DNA from: JAAFHB01 sp963677935
GTDB taxonomy: Bacteria; Bacteroidota; Bacteroidia; Bacteroidales; Prolixibacteraceae
DNA length: 64,000 nucleotides
Assembly (NCBI GenBank): GCA_963677935.2
Contig: CAXXEH010000003.1
Location: 1,054,001-1,118,000 of the forward strand
Reading direction: 5' to 3'
Under the pieces are notes generated by a model, which saw only the letters and a program-made list of their open reading frames with translations, ran no database searches and was not told where the DNA came from. This document shows positions 7,393 to 16,277 of this stretch, in pieces (position 1 is the stretch's first letter; every line of letters starts with the position of its first letter). Made by a program: the position numbers and the translations under genes.

Positions 7393-8922
7393 ATGGATTC
7401 CTTTAGTTTAAAAAATCTTCTTGAAAATACGATTGATGGAATAGATCAGTCACTGGATAATTTTGAGCCACAATTAATTCCCAGGGAAGTAGGTATGATA
7501 ACCTCTTTGACTACAGGTGTTGTTAAGGTTTCAGGACTACCGGGAGTTGGTTTTGAAGAATTATTGAAATTTCCGGGAAATATCTATGGCATAGCCTTTA
7601 ATATTGATGAAAATGAGATTGGCGTGGTCCTTCTTGGGGAATATGCCCTTCTTCATACAGGTGATGAAGTTGAACGTACGGGTCGTGTAATGGATGTACC
7701 GGTGAGTGAATCACTGATAGGAAGGGTTATCAATCCGCTAGGTGAACCGCTTGACGAAAAAGGTCCGGTAATTTTTAACAAGCGACTGCCCATTGAACGC
7801 CCCTCAGCAGCTATTGTTGACCGTGAACCTGTAATAGTTCCGTTACAGACCGGATTAAAGGTTATTGACGCATTAATTCCCGTTGGTCGTGGGCAGCGTG
7901 AGTTAATCATGGGTGACCGGCAGACAGGAAAAACAGCAATTGCAATTGATACAATTATTAATCAGCACGATCAGAATGTGTTATGTATCTATTGTGCAAT
8001 AGGACAACGTGCCGCATCTGTTGCCAAGGTTGTGGCCGATCTTCGGGAAAAAGGAGCCATGGAGTATACGATTGTGATCGTTACCGAGGGGAATGATGCT
8101 CCCGGTCTTAATTTCATCGCACCATATGCCGCAACCAGTATTGGCGAGTATTTTATGGAAAAGGGGAAGGATGTTCTTATCGTATATGACGATCTCACCC
8201 ATCATGCACGTGCCTACCGTGAGATATCACTTTTATTGCGACGCCCTCCGGGACGCGAGGCATTCCCTGGAGACATTTTTTATATCCATTCGCGTCTTCT
8301 GGAACGTTCAACACATTTGTGCAAAGAACGTGGAGGAGGTTCGTTAACAGCCCTACCAATTGTTGAAACTGAAGCCCAAAATATTTCGGCTTATATTCCT
8401 ACGAACCTTATTTCAATCACCGATGGCCAGATCTATTTGTCGCCAACCTTGTTCGAGTTAGGTGTTCTTCCTGCAGTCGATGTGGGTAAATCGGTATCAC
8501 GGGTTGGAGGAAAAGCTCAACGGCCGGCATATCGCTCAGTAACAGCCGCCTTAAAACTGGCCTATTCACAATTTGAAGAACTGGAGACTTTTGCAAAGTT
8601 TGGTACACGGCTTGACGAACATACCCGGAAAATAATCGGACATGGACGCCGGATACGGGCATGTCTTAAACAACCTGCCTCTTCTCCTATTACCTTATCG
8701 GAGCAAATAGTTGTGCTTCTTGCTCTTACAAATGGTCTTTTTGATGCAGTTCCTCTTCCCCAAATGAAAGAAGCTGAACAGATATTGCGTAAAACAGCAG
8801 GCGAACTTCCTGAAGATATTCGCCGACGGTTTGTTTCTGCTGCCCCTTTTAGTGAAGAAGATCGCCAGATAATATTACAACTTGCAGGTAAAGCACTTGA
8901 ACCATACACGGAAAATATATGA
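7393..8922 (+). CDS. atpA: N-type ATPase subunit alpha
   Basis: Non-catalytic nucleotide-binding alpha subunit, 509 residues, normal length. P-loop GDRQTGKT at 174-181, preceded by IDALIPVGRGQRELI; later NLISITDGQIYLSP and PAVDVGKSVSRVGG are diagnostic of alpha rather than beta. The N-terminal region (EVGMITSLTTGVVKVSGLPG) forms the usual beta-barrel. It follows atpF by 9 bases and its stop overlaps the start of the gamma gene by 4 bases (ATGA), suggesting translational coupling. Confidence 0.96.
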   Translation: MDSFSLKNLLENTIDGIDQSLDNFEPQLIPREVGMITSLTTGVVKVSGLPGVGFEELLKFPGNIYGIAFNIDENEIGVVLLGEYALLHTGDEVERTGRVMDVPVSESLIGRVINPLGEPLDEKGPVIFNKRLPIERPSAAIVDREPVIVPLQTGLKVIDALIPVGRGQRELIMGDRQTGKTAIAIDTIINQHDQNVLCIYCAIGQRAASVAKVVADLREKGAMEYTIVIVTEGNDAPGLNFIAPYAATSIGEYFMEKGKDVLIVYDDLTHHARAYREISLLLRRPPGREAFPGDIFYIHSRLLERSTHLCKERGGGSLTALPIVETEAQNISAYIPTNLISITDGQIYLSPTLFELGVLPAVDVGKSVSRVGGKAQRPAYRSVTAALKLAYSQFEELETFAKFGTRLDEHTRKIIGHGRRIRACLKQPASSPITLSEQIVVLLALTNGLFDAVPLPQMKEAEQILRKTAGELPEDIRRRFVSAAPFSEEDRQIILQLAGKALEPYTENI

Positions 8923-9806
8923 GTGATACATTGGAAAGCTTACGACGTAAGATCAACGGAGCAACAGATCTCGAATCGGTTGTTCGTACGATGAAGGTTT
9001 TAGCTGCATCAAATATTATACAATATGAAAAGTCGGTAATTTCATTGGCTGATTATTATAGAACAATCGAAATGGGAATGTACGTTTGTTTCCAAAAGAG
9101 AGGTGAGCTTACCATTCCTGAAAAACCAGTTCGAAAACAACCTGAGAATATTGGCGCTATCGTTTTTGGCTCTGATCAGGGGCTTGTTGGACAATTCAAT
9201 GAGGTGCTAGCTGAATTTACCGAATATACACTCGATAACTTTCAGGGTAAAAAACAGATCTGGGCAGTTGGCGAACGTATGCAGGGTCGGCTGGAGGATG
9301 ACGGATTGACCCTTTCCGGATTATTCTCTGTCCCAAATTCTGTTAATACAATTACACCTTTAATTGGTCAAATACTTCTCGAAAGTGAAACCAGCGGTGA
9401 AAAAGGTGAATTTTCGCAATTGTATATTTTTCACAACAAACCTAAACCCGGAGCTCTCTATGAACCATTTGTGCAGCGCCTTCTCCCGCTCGATGAAAAA
9501 TGGAGCAGCAGTGTTGTCCATCTTAAATGGCCAACAAACAATATTCCTGAACCCATGTTCGGATTGGAGCCTAACTTACACGGACTTATTCGCCAATATC
9601 TGTTTATTTCCCTGTTCCGGGCATGTGCAGAGTCGCTGGCGAGCGAAAATGCAAGCAGACTGGCCGCCATGCAGCGGGCAGAGAAAAATATTGATGAACT
9701 GCTTGAAGACCTTAACCGATTGTTTCATCGACTACGGCAAAGTACGATTGACGAGGAGCTGTTTGATGTTATTTCCGGTTCCGAAGCCTTGTTTAAGGGA
9801 AAGTAG
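8919..9806 (+). CDS. atpG: N-type ATPase subunit gamma
   Basis: Central rotor shaft, 295 residues. The N-terminal helix (LESLRRKINGATDLESVVRTMKVLAASN) and the C-terminal helix (RAEKNIDELLEDLNRLFHRLRQ) are the two strands of the coiled coil; the Rossmann-like core lies between, with GSDQGLVGQFNE near residue 87. Last gene of the operon, ending before a palindromic terminator. With this gene the set beta, epsilon, Q, R, a, c, b(-delta), alpha, gamma is complete. Confidence 0.92.
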   Translation: MSDTLESLRRKINGATDLESVVRTMKVLAASNIIQYEKSVISLADYYRTIEMGMYVCFQKRGELTIPEKPVRKQPENIGAIVFGSDQGLVGQFNEVLAEFTEYTLDNFQGKKQIWAVGERMQGRLEDDGLTLSGLFSVPNSVNTITPLIGQILLESETSGEKGEFSQLYIFHNKPKPGALYEPFVQRLLPLDEKWSSSVVHLKWPTNNIPEPMFGLEPNLHGLIRQYLFISLFRACAESLASENASRLAAMQRAEKNIDELLEDLNRLFHRLRQSTIDEELFDVISGSEALFKGK

Positions 9807-9882
9807 AATAAATTGAAAGATTGAATGTTCAGGCTTATAAATAGCATTGAGATTCATTATTGTTCCGGAAAAGGCAATCAGA

Positions 9883-9927
9883 ATTAAAGATTCTTCGCTG
9901 CACTTTGTTAAGCGAAGAATCTTTAAT
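9883..9927. terminator. Bidirectional terminator between N-ATPase operon and helicase gene
   Basis: Perfect 17-bp stem, 9883-9899 with 9911-9927, loop of 11 bases. It stands between two convergent genes. Its inner part (GATTCTTCGCT / AGCGAAGAATC) resembles the inverted repeats at 27481 and 27916, so it may derive from a dispersed repeat. Confidence 0.8.
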
Positions 9928-9938
9928 CTGTATAAACC

Positions 9939-11192
9939 CTATCTTGGATTCCTAACTAATCGGTGCCGATCTCCATTGCCCTCCGGTTTTGGCCGGGAAT
10001 AATTTGCACGCTGCGGCCGTTGATGCTGTTGTTTGGGAACTTTAACAGGATGGTGATCGATAAGGGGGAATGGATGATTCTCGATTACCGGAATCTTCTT
10101 TCGGATCAACTTCTCGATATCCTTTAAAAATGCTTTTTCTTCAGCATCACAAAATGAGAAAGCAGTTCCTTTAGCTCCTGCCCTACCCGTCCGGCCAATG
10201 CGGTGAACATAGGTTTCTGAAATATTCGGAAGTTCATAATTAATTACAAACTCCATTTCATCCACATCGATACCGCGTGCTGCAATATCAGTGGCAACCA
10301 GAACCCTGGTTGTCTGATCCTTAAAATTAGCCAACGCCCTTTGTCTTGCATTCTGAGCCTTATTCCCATGGATTGCCTCAGCTTTGATATTATGGCGCAG
10401 CAGATCTTTAACAACTTTGTCAGCGCCATGTTTTGTCCGGGTAAATACCAGGGCCGATTTTATATTCTGATCACTTAATACATCGATAAGAAGAGAACTT
10501 TTATTCCCTTTATCCACAAAGTAGACAAACTGTTCAATAATATCAACAGTCGGTTGACCAGGAGTTATCTCAACCTTACGGGGATTCTTTAATATGGTAT
10601 CGGCCAGTTTCACGATTTCGGGGGGCATGGTTGCCGAGAAAAAGAGAGACTGACGCTTACGTGGCAGGGCTGCAAGCACCTTTTTTACGTCGTGAATAAA
10701 CCCCATATCGAGCATACAATCAGCCTCATCAAGGACAAAGATCTCGATATCTTTTAAAGAAATAAATCCCTGATTCATTAAATCAAGCAATCTGCCCGGT
10801 GTGGCAACAAGAATATCCACACCCTTTTGCAAGGCCTGTGTTTGAGAAAACTGATTAACACCACCAAATATTACGGTATAGACAAGTTTAGTATGCCTGC
10901 CATAGTTTTTAAAGCTCTCCCCTATCTGAATCGCAAGCTCGCGCGTTGGGGTTAGGATTAAACTTCTGATTTTCTTACGTTTATCGTATGATTGACTGGT
11001 GCTTAGTAACTGAAGAATCGGAATGGCGAATGCTGCTGTTTTTCCGGTTCCTGTCTGGGCACATCCCAATAAATCGGTACCCTCTAATACAATGGGGATC
11101 GCCTGGGCCTGAATTGGAGTTGGGATGGAATAACCTTCTTCGTGAAGTGACTGAAGAATAGGTTCAATAATTTCTAATGACTTAAATGGCAT
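9939..11192 (-). CDS. DEAD-box RNA helicase, RhlE-like
   Basis: ATP-dependent RNA helicase of 417 residues. Motifs in order: Q motif (GYSIPTPIQAQAIP, 20-33), motif I AQTGTGKT (45-52), PTRELAIQI, TPGR, DEAD (155-158), SAT (186-188), then the second RecA domain with TDIAARGIDV and HRIGRTGR (330-337). A short basic tail rich in H, Q, R and P follows. RhlE-type proteins act in ribosome assembly and RNA turnover. The gene is probably transcribed alone from the -7 element at 11257-11264, with a hairpin in its leader. Confidence 0.93.
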   Translation of the reverse strand: MPFKSLEIIEPILQSLHEEGYSIPTPIQAQAIPIVLEGTDLLGCAQTGTGKTAAFAIPILQLLSTSQSYDKRKKIRSLILTPTRELAIQIGESFKNYGRHTKLVYTVIFGGVNQFSQTQALQKGVDILVATPGRLLDLMNQGFISLKDIEIFVLDEADCMLDMGFIHDVKKVLAALPRKRQSLFFSATMPPEIVKLADTILKNPRKVEITPGQPTVDIIEQFVYFVDKGNKSSLLIDVLSDQNIKSALVFTRTKHGADKVVKDLLRHNIKAEAIHGNKAQNARQRALANFKDQTTRVLVATDIAARGIDVDEMEFVINYELPNISETYVHRIGRTGRAGAKGTAFSFCDAEEKAFLKDIEKLIRKKIPVIENHPFPLIDHHPVKVPKQQHQRPQRANYSRPKPEGNGDRHRLVRNPR

Positions 11193-11212
11193 GAATAATT
11201 TTTAGTGAACTG

Positions 11213-11234
11213 TCCTATTAAATAATTAATAGGA
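11213..11234 (-). promoter_or_regulatory. Perfect hairpin in the helicase mRNA leader
   Basis: Inverted repeat 11213-11221 with 11226-11234 (9 bp, loop of 4), 21 bases upstream of the helicase start and downstream of its likely -7 element. A stable leader stem close to the start could modulate translation of an RNA helicase; this role is inference. Confidence 0.5.
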
Positions 11235-11256
11235 TCAACTTTATTGAAATATCCTG

Positions 11257-11264
11257 CAAAGATA
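11257..11264 (-). promoter_or_regulatory. -7 promoter element of the helicase gene
   Basis: TATCTTTG on the minus strand is a full match to TANNTTTG. It predicts a leader of about 55-60 bases. No clear -33 TTG was found. Confidence 0.5.
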
Positions 11265-11405
11265 CGATTAAATACCGACTATTAAGCCCTCACAGAGTTT
11301 GAAACCCAGCCTGAGTTTTATGTTCATTTTGTTTTACCTATTTAGAAGTAACCAGCTAAAAATTGGATTAAATTCGCTTTAGTTATTATCCACAAAATTA
11401 TTGCA

Positions 11406-12458
11406 ATGAAACCCTGGAAAGAGGTTGAACTGATCACCGAAAATGGCGAAATGAAAAGTGCTGTTGCCCCTTTAATTATATCAGCCAGCCGCTCCACCGA
11501 TATTCCGGCATTCCATTCAGAGTGGATGGTCAACAGGATAGCGAAGGGGTATATCTGCCGGATAAATCCATACAATCGCTCTAATCTGCAGTACATCTCC
11601 TTTCAAAATATGCGACTAATCGTCTTCTGGACAAAAAACCCGGAACCAATGATCGAACACCTAACATCGCTTGATCAGTCCGGATTGAATTATTATTTTC
11701 AATTTACACTTAACAACTACGAAAAAGAGGGGTTTGAGCCGAATCTGCCATCGTTAAAAAGGCGCCTTAAAACATTTATCCGGCTCTCTGAATTAATGGG
11801 AAGAGAGAAGGTAATATGGCGGTTCGATCCGTTGTTATTAGCCGACCACCTTACAATAAGGGAATTGCTGAACCGAATATCTGAAATTGGTAATCAATTG
11901 GTTAACCATACCAATAAACTGGTGTTTAGCTTTGCAGATATCCTCCGGTACAGGAATGTACAGCACAACCTGATCAGGGGAATTCCCATTTATAATCCAT
12001 CTAATGTTCATCAGTCAGAGTTTACCTTTGATCAGAAAATCGTGTTCGCGGAGGGGATTCAAAAATTACTTAATTATTGGAATAAAGTCAATCCCGATTT
12101 TCAAATAGCAACGTGTGCCGAAGATATCGATCTTGAAAAATATGAGATAGTTCATAATAAGTGTATTGATGATGAGCTGATTGCAAAACTATTTCCGAAT
12201 GACCACCGACTAATGGATTTTCTTTGTATAATACCCAAAGATCAACTTCCATTTGGTGATGAGTCTCACCTGAAAAGACCAAATCTCAAGGACAAAGGTC
12301 AGCGCAAAGCTTGTGGCTGCATCATGAGCAAAGATATAGGGACCTATAATACCTGCAACCACCTTTGTGTTTACTGCTATGCGAACAGCTCGTCTTCGGC
12401 CGTAAAGAAAAATCTGACGGAACTCGATTCCAGTTCAGAGAGTCTACTACCCTATTAA
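11406..12458 (+). CDS. DUF1848 family protein with C-terminal cysteine cluster
   Basis: Protein of 350 residues with the family signature SASRSTDIPAFHSEW at 26-40 and FWTKNPEPM near 80. The C-terminus has five cysteines in the pattern C303-x-C305 and C317-x3-C321-x2-C324, followed by YAN; TCNHLCVYCYAN resembles the cluster-binding loop of spore-photoproduct-lyase-type radical SAM proteins, although it lies at the C-terminus. A metal or Fe-S site is therefore likely; the biochemical function of DUF1848 is not known to me. It lies alone between the helicase and yidC, convergent with yidC across a shared terminator. Confidence 0.8.
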   Translation: MKPWKEVELITENGEMKSAVAPLIISASRSTDIPAFHSEWMVNRIAKGYICRINPYNRSNLQYISFQNMRLIVFWTKNPEPMIEHLTSLDQSGLNYYFQFTLNNYEKEGFEPNLPSLKRRLKTFIRLSELMGREKVIWRFDPLLLADHLTIRELLNRISEIGNQLVNHTNKLVFSFADILRYRNVQHNLIRGIPIYNPSNVHQSEFTFDQKIVFAEGIQKLLNYWNKVNPDFQIATCAEDIDLEKYEIVHNKCIDDELIAKLFPNDHRLMDFLCIIPKDQLPFGDESHLKRPNLKDKGQRKACGCIMSKDIGTYNTCNHLCVYCYANSSSSAVKKNLTELDSSSESLLPY

Positions 12459-12510
12459 AATCCCCCTTCCCCCAAGTTGAATAACTTCACATCCTATCAA
12501 TTGCACAAAA

Positions 12511-12545
12511 AAAAGCTGCTCTTTTTGGGAGCAGCTTTTTTTAAT
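12511..12545. terminator. Bidirectional terminator between DUF1848 gene and yidC
   Basis: 11-bp stem, 12511-12521 with 12529-12539, with A tract before and T tract after, so it can work in both directions for the convergent genes. Confidence 0.88.
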
Positions 12546-12559
12546 GTGATATCAATTTT

Positions 12560-14500
12560 TTACTTTTTCTTTTGTGGAACATTCCGTTGTTTGGACATCT
12601 CCTCAAGCCTGGACTGAAACTTCGATTTGACAACCGGCATTTTTTGTTTGGCTTTCAACTGTGCGTGAATGGCATCCTCATCAATTAGTCTCTTGAAAAT
12701 CCACATCTGAACAAATGTGAAGACTAACGATAAGAAGTAGTATAAACTCAAACCTGAGGCATAGCTGTTAAAGATAAAGAGAAACATCACTGGCATCATG
12801 TACATCATCGTTTTCATACCAGGCATCTGCTGTGTTCCGGCAGAACTCATTTCGTTGTTATATTTCACATATAAAATGTTGGTAATAGTCATCAATAAGC
12901 AGAAAAGACTAACGTGGCTACCATACCAGGGAATTTCAAACGGGAGGGTAACAATTGAATCGTATGATGATAGGTCGTGCGCCCAAAGGAAACTTTGTTG
13001 CCTTAACTCGATAGAGATCGGAAAAAAGTAGAACATTGAAACCAGAATTGGCATCTGAAAGAGCATCGGTAAACAACCACCCATCGGATTAACACCTGCT
13101 TTTTTGTACAAGGCCATTACGGCTTGTTGCGACTCCATCTTTTTATCTTCCCCAAATTTTTTCTGAATCTCTTCAATCTCAGGTTTTAATAACCTCATTT
13201 TTGCCTGCGAGATGTAGGATTTGTAGGTAAATGGTGCAATAATTAGCTTGACATAGATCGTTAAAAGTAAAATAATCAGACCAAAGTTACCGATATATCT
13301 TCTTAGAAAGTCAAATGCGGGAATGATAATGTATTTGTTGACCCAACCAATAATTGTCCAACCAAGTGACAATTCTTCTTCCAGATTGATCTTATATTGT
13401 TTAAGTGTATTGTACTGATTCGGACCGAAATAGAACCTCGCAAGAAAGGTTTCGCTACCCGAATTATCTAAGGGGATGGTTAAATCAGCAGTCATGTCAG
13501 AAACAAAAGAGGGATCTTTTTCTCTTTTCTTGGTACTTATCTGACCATTCATAAAAGCTTTGTCAGCTATCAGCGCCGAAGAGAAGAAAAGTGTTTTAAA
13601 ACTTACCCATTCGACTTTAGTAGTCAACGCTTTTGATTCAGACTTTGTAGGGGCAATTTTATCTACAACATCCTGGTAATACTTAAAATAGCTTGTTGCA
13701 TAATTGTCTTCGCCAAATTTGGATACCTTTTCCTGGCGAGGTAGCGACATCGCCCAGGCAAAATTGATATAATTAGAATTGGCGCCCATCACTTTTTTAA
13801 GACCGGCGGTATGAATATCGAAGCCAACCATAAAAGAGTTGTGCCTTAGTGTATATGTGTACTCAACAGCAACACCATTACCGGCATCAAGACGCATGGT
13901 GAGCGATTGGGATGCTTCCTTCCCTTCAGTATTAAATTTCTCACGCCCCTCTTTCCCCACTGAGACAGCAGAACCAGAGACTTTGATTAAAGAATCAGTC
14001 ACCGAAGGTGTAAAAAAGAACTGATCGGTTTGAATGCTTTTATTTTGTGAAAAGAAATTGAGGCCAAAACGATTTTTATCTCCTTCGAAAAGGACAAGTG
14101 GTTCGCCATTAAACCTTTTATATCCCTTCAATTCAACAGAGTAGATCTTTCCACCTTTTGTTGAAACCCTGATCTTCATCAGATTATTCTCCATCGTTAT
14201 AAAACGTTCTGTCCCTTTTGCCGCTTCTGAGAATATGCCATAAAGGCTTTTAAGCTCGTTTTCAGCACCGGCTATTACGGTAGTGTCGGCAGAGGTGTTG
14301 GTAACTTTTGCGGCAAGATTTGCCTTTAAAGTTTTGGCCTCCGTCTCAGCCTGCATTGCTTTTTCAGTTTCAACCCGAACGATTGAATCGCTTTGCCGTT
14401 TTTGTGCATCAATTTCACGTTCTGATGGTTTATTAAAATAACTGAAGGTAATCAGAATCACAAAAATCAGGGCGAGGCCTGTAATGGTATTTTTATCCAT
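12560..14500 (-). CDS. yidC: Membrane protein insertase YidC
   Basis: Inner-membrane insertase that acts with or without SecYEG. The 646 residues have the Gram-negative layout: N-terminal helix (about 6-22), a long periplasmic beta domain to about residue 390, then the conserved insertase core with helices at IGNFGLIILLLTIYVKLIIAPF, MGGCLPMLFQMPILVSMFYF, SHVSLFCLLMTITNILYV and the final SGLSLYYFLSLVFTFVQMW. The cytoplasmic loop MRLLKPEIEEIQKKFG and a basic tail ending KKK are present. It follows pyrG by 21 bases on the same strand, so the two are probably co-transcribed. Confidence 0.96.
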   Translation of the reverse strand: MDKNTITGLALIFVILITFSYFNKPSEREIDAQKRQSDSIVRVETEKAMQAETEAKTLKANLAAKVTNTSADTTVIAGAENELKSLYGIFSEAAKGTERFITMENNLMKIRVSTKGGKIYSVELKGYKRFNGEPLVLFEGDKNRFGLNFFSQNKSIQTDQFFFTPSVTDSLIKVSGSAVSVGKEGREKFNTEGKEASQSLTMRLDAGNGVAVEYTYTLRHNSFMVGFDIHTAGLKKVMGANSNYINFAWAMSLPRQEKVSKFGEDNYATSYFKYYQDVVDKIAPTKSESKALTTKVEWVSFKTLFFSSALIADKAFMNGQISTKKREKDPSFVSDMTADLTIPLDNSGSETFLARFYFGPNQYNTLKQYKINLEEELSLGWTIIGWVNKYIIIPAFDFLRRYIGNFGLIILLLTIYVKLIIAPFTYKSYISQAKMRLLKPEIEEIQKKFGEDKKMESQQAVMALYKKAGVNPMGGCLPMLFQMPILVSMFYFFPISIELRQQSFLWAHDLSSYDSIVTLPFEIPWYGSHVSLFCLLMTITNILYVKYNNEMSSAGTQQMPGMKTMMYMMPVMFLFIFNSYASGLSLYYFLSLVFTFVQMWIFKRLIDEDAIHAQLKAKQKMPVVKSKFQSRLEEMSKQRNVPQKKK

Positions 14501-14521
14501 AAAAAGTAATAATCGTATTTT

Positions 14522-16129
14522 TTATTTTGAATTATCGAGAACCGCCTTAATAAAACCAACAAATAAAGGGTGCGGTTGCAAAACAGTACTGCTGTATTCA
14601 GGATGAAACTGGACACCTATAAACCAAGGATGATCTGGAATTTCAATTACTTCAACCAATTTGGTTTCAGGATTAATACCGACTGCCTTCATCCCGGCAT
14701 CCTCGAATTTTTTCAGATAGGCGTCATTAAACTCATAACGATGTCGGTGGCGTTCTGTAATCTTGGATTTTCCATAAGCAGCATAGGCTTTGGAATCTCT
14801 TTTAAGATGACAACTGTAGGCTCCCAAACGCATGGTTCCCCCCTTATCGGTGATCTCCTTCTGCTCTTCCATAAGGTCGATGACCGGGTATTTGGTTCCG
14901 GCATTCATCTCGGTTGAATCAGCATCACACAAATTCAGCACATTGCGGGCAAACTCGATCACTGCGATCTGCATTCCAAGGCAAATTCCCAAAAAAGGAA
15001 CCTTATTTATTCGGGCATATTTTGCAGCAACTATTTTTCCTTCGATACCACGATGACCAAATCCAGGGGCAATAATGATCCCGGAACATCCTTTTAACTT
15101 CCTTTCAATGTTCTCTTCATTGATTCTTTCAGAATGTATCCACTCTATTTTTACCCTGCACTCATTGGCTGCACCGGAATGAATCAATGCTTCACAAATC
15201 GACTTATAAGCATCGTGAAGTTCGACATATTTCCCGACAAGGGCAATCTTCACCTCTTTGGTGGGATTTTTATACCTGGTCAGAAAATCGTTCCAATCCT
15301 GAAGATCTGGTGGAGCACCCAGGGGAAGACCTAACTTCTTAAGGACGATTTCATCCAGCTTTTCTTCCCTCATTTTGATTGGAACTTCGTAGATCGTCGA
15401 AACATCAATCGATTCAATAACAGCCTCTTTATTGACATTACAAAACAGCGCCACTTTCTCTTTTAATCCGGGAGAGAGGGCATGTTCGGTCCGAAGAACC
15501 AGCACGTCGGGCTGAACTCCGTTTTCGAGTAATGCTTTCACGGAATGTTGGGTCGGCTTGGTTTTGAGTTCTCCTGAGGCCTGAAGGTAAGGAACCAGGG
15601 TCAGGTGGATAAATAGCGCATCGCTTCCCATCTCCCATTTTAGTTGCCTTACCGCTTCAATATAGGGTAACGACTCGATGTCCCCAACAGTACCACCGAT
15701 TTCGGAGATGACAACATCAAATTTCTTCTTTGATCCCAGATATTTGACATATTTTTTAATCTCATCGGTTATATGTGGGATAATCTGGACCGTTTTCCCC
15801 AGATAATCACCCCGCCGCTCCTTATTGATCACCGACTGATAGATTCTGCCGGTAGTCACATTATTCGCCTGTGATGTAGGAGAGTTAAGAAATCGCTCGT
15901 AGTGACCCAGATCGAGATCTGTTTCAGCGCCATCCTCGGTTACATAACATTCGCCATGTTCATAGGGATTTAGCGTCCCCGGATCTACATTGATATAGGG
16001 ATCCAGTTTTTGAATTGTCACCTTGTATCCTCTTGCCTGAAGCAACTTCGCAAGGGATGAAGCAATAATTCCCTTACCGAGAGAAGAGGTCACACCGCCG
16101 GTTACAAATATATACTTCGTTGTGGCCAC
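14522..16129 (-). CDS. pyrG: CTP synthase
   Basis: Converts UTP, ATP and glutamine to CTP. Full length, 535 residues. The synthetase domain opens with KYIFVTGGVTSSLGKGI (P-loop) and contains KLDPYINVDPGTLNPYEHGE; the glutamine amidotransferase domain has PGFGHRG at 355-361, nucleophile C383 in GICLGMQ, and H509/E511 in FHPEYS. First gene of a pyrG-yidC unit. Upstream, GCAAAGTAA near 16161 is a one-off match to the -7 consensus on the minus strand. Confidence 0.97.
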   Translation of the reverse strand: MATTKYIFVTGGVTSSLGKGIIASSLAKLLQARGYKVTIQKLDPYINVDPGTLNPYEHGECYVTEDGAETDLDLGHYERFLNSPTSQANNVTTGRIYQSVINKERRGDYLGKTVQIIPHITDEIKKYVKYLGSKKKFDVVISEIGGTVGDIESLPYIEAVRQLKWEMGSDALFIHLTLVPYLQASGELKTKPTQHSVKALLENGVQPDVLVLRTEHALSPGLKEKVALFCNVNKEAVIESIDVSTIYEVPIKMREEKLDEIVLKKLGLPLGAPPDLQDWNDFLTRYKNPTKEVKIALVGKYVELHDAYKSICEALIHSGAANECRVKIEWIHSERINEENIERKLKGCSGIIIAPGFGHRGIEGKIVAAKYARINKVPFLGICLGMQIAVIEFARNVLNLCDADSTEMNAGTKYPVIDLMEEQKEITDKGGTMRLGAYSCHLKRDSKAYAAYGKSKITERHRHRYEFNDAYLKKFEDAGMKAVGINPETKLVEVIEIPDHPWFIGVQFHPEYSSTVLQPHPLFVGFIKAVLDNSK

Positions 16130-16228
16130 GTTTATAAATTTTTGTCCATTCTAAAAGTCTGCAAAGTAACTAATAATTATCGTAAACCTTGTATGTTTAG
16201 ATTAAATTTCAGTTCAGTATCGTAATGA

Positions 16229-16260
16229 AAAACCCGTTCCAGTTGACTGGAACGGGTTTT
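16229..16260 (-). terminator. Terminator after the DUF349 gene
   Basis: 15-base arms 16229-16243 and 16246-16260 are exact reverse complements; the centre must open to form the loop. T residues follow on the minus strand. It lies just past the DUF349 stop and ahead of pyrG. Confidence 0.85.
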
Positions 16261-16277
16261 TATTGATGATAAAAATA

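Noticed and set aside
11386..11394. TTATCCACA, a perfect DnaA box
   Set aside because: It is a single box ahead of the DUF1848 gene with no companion boxes or unwinding element, so it does not indicate an origin.
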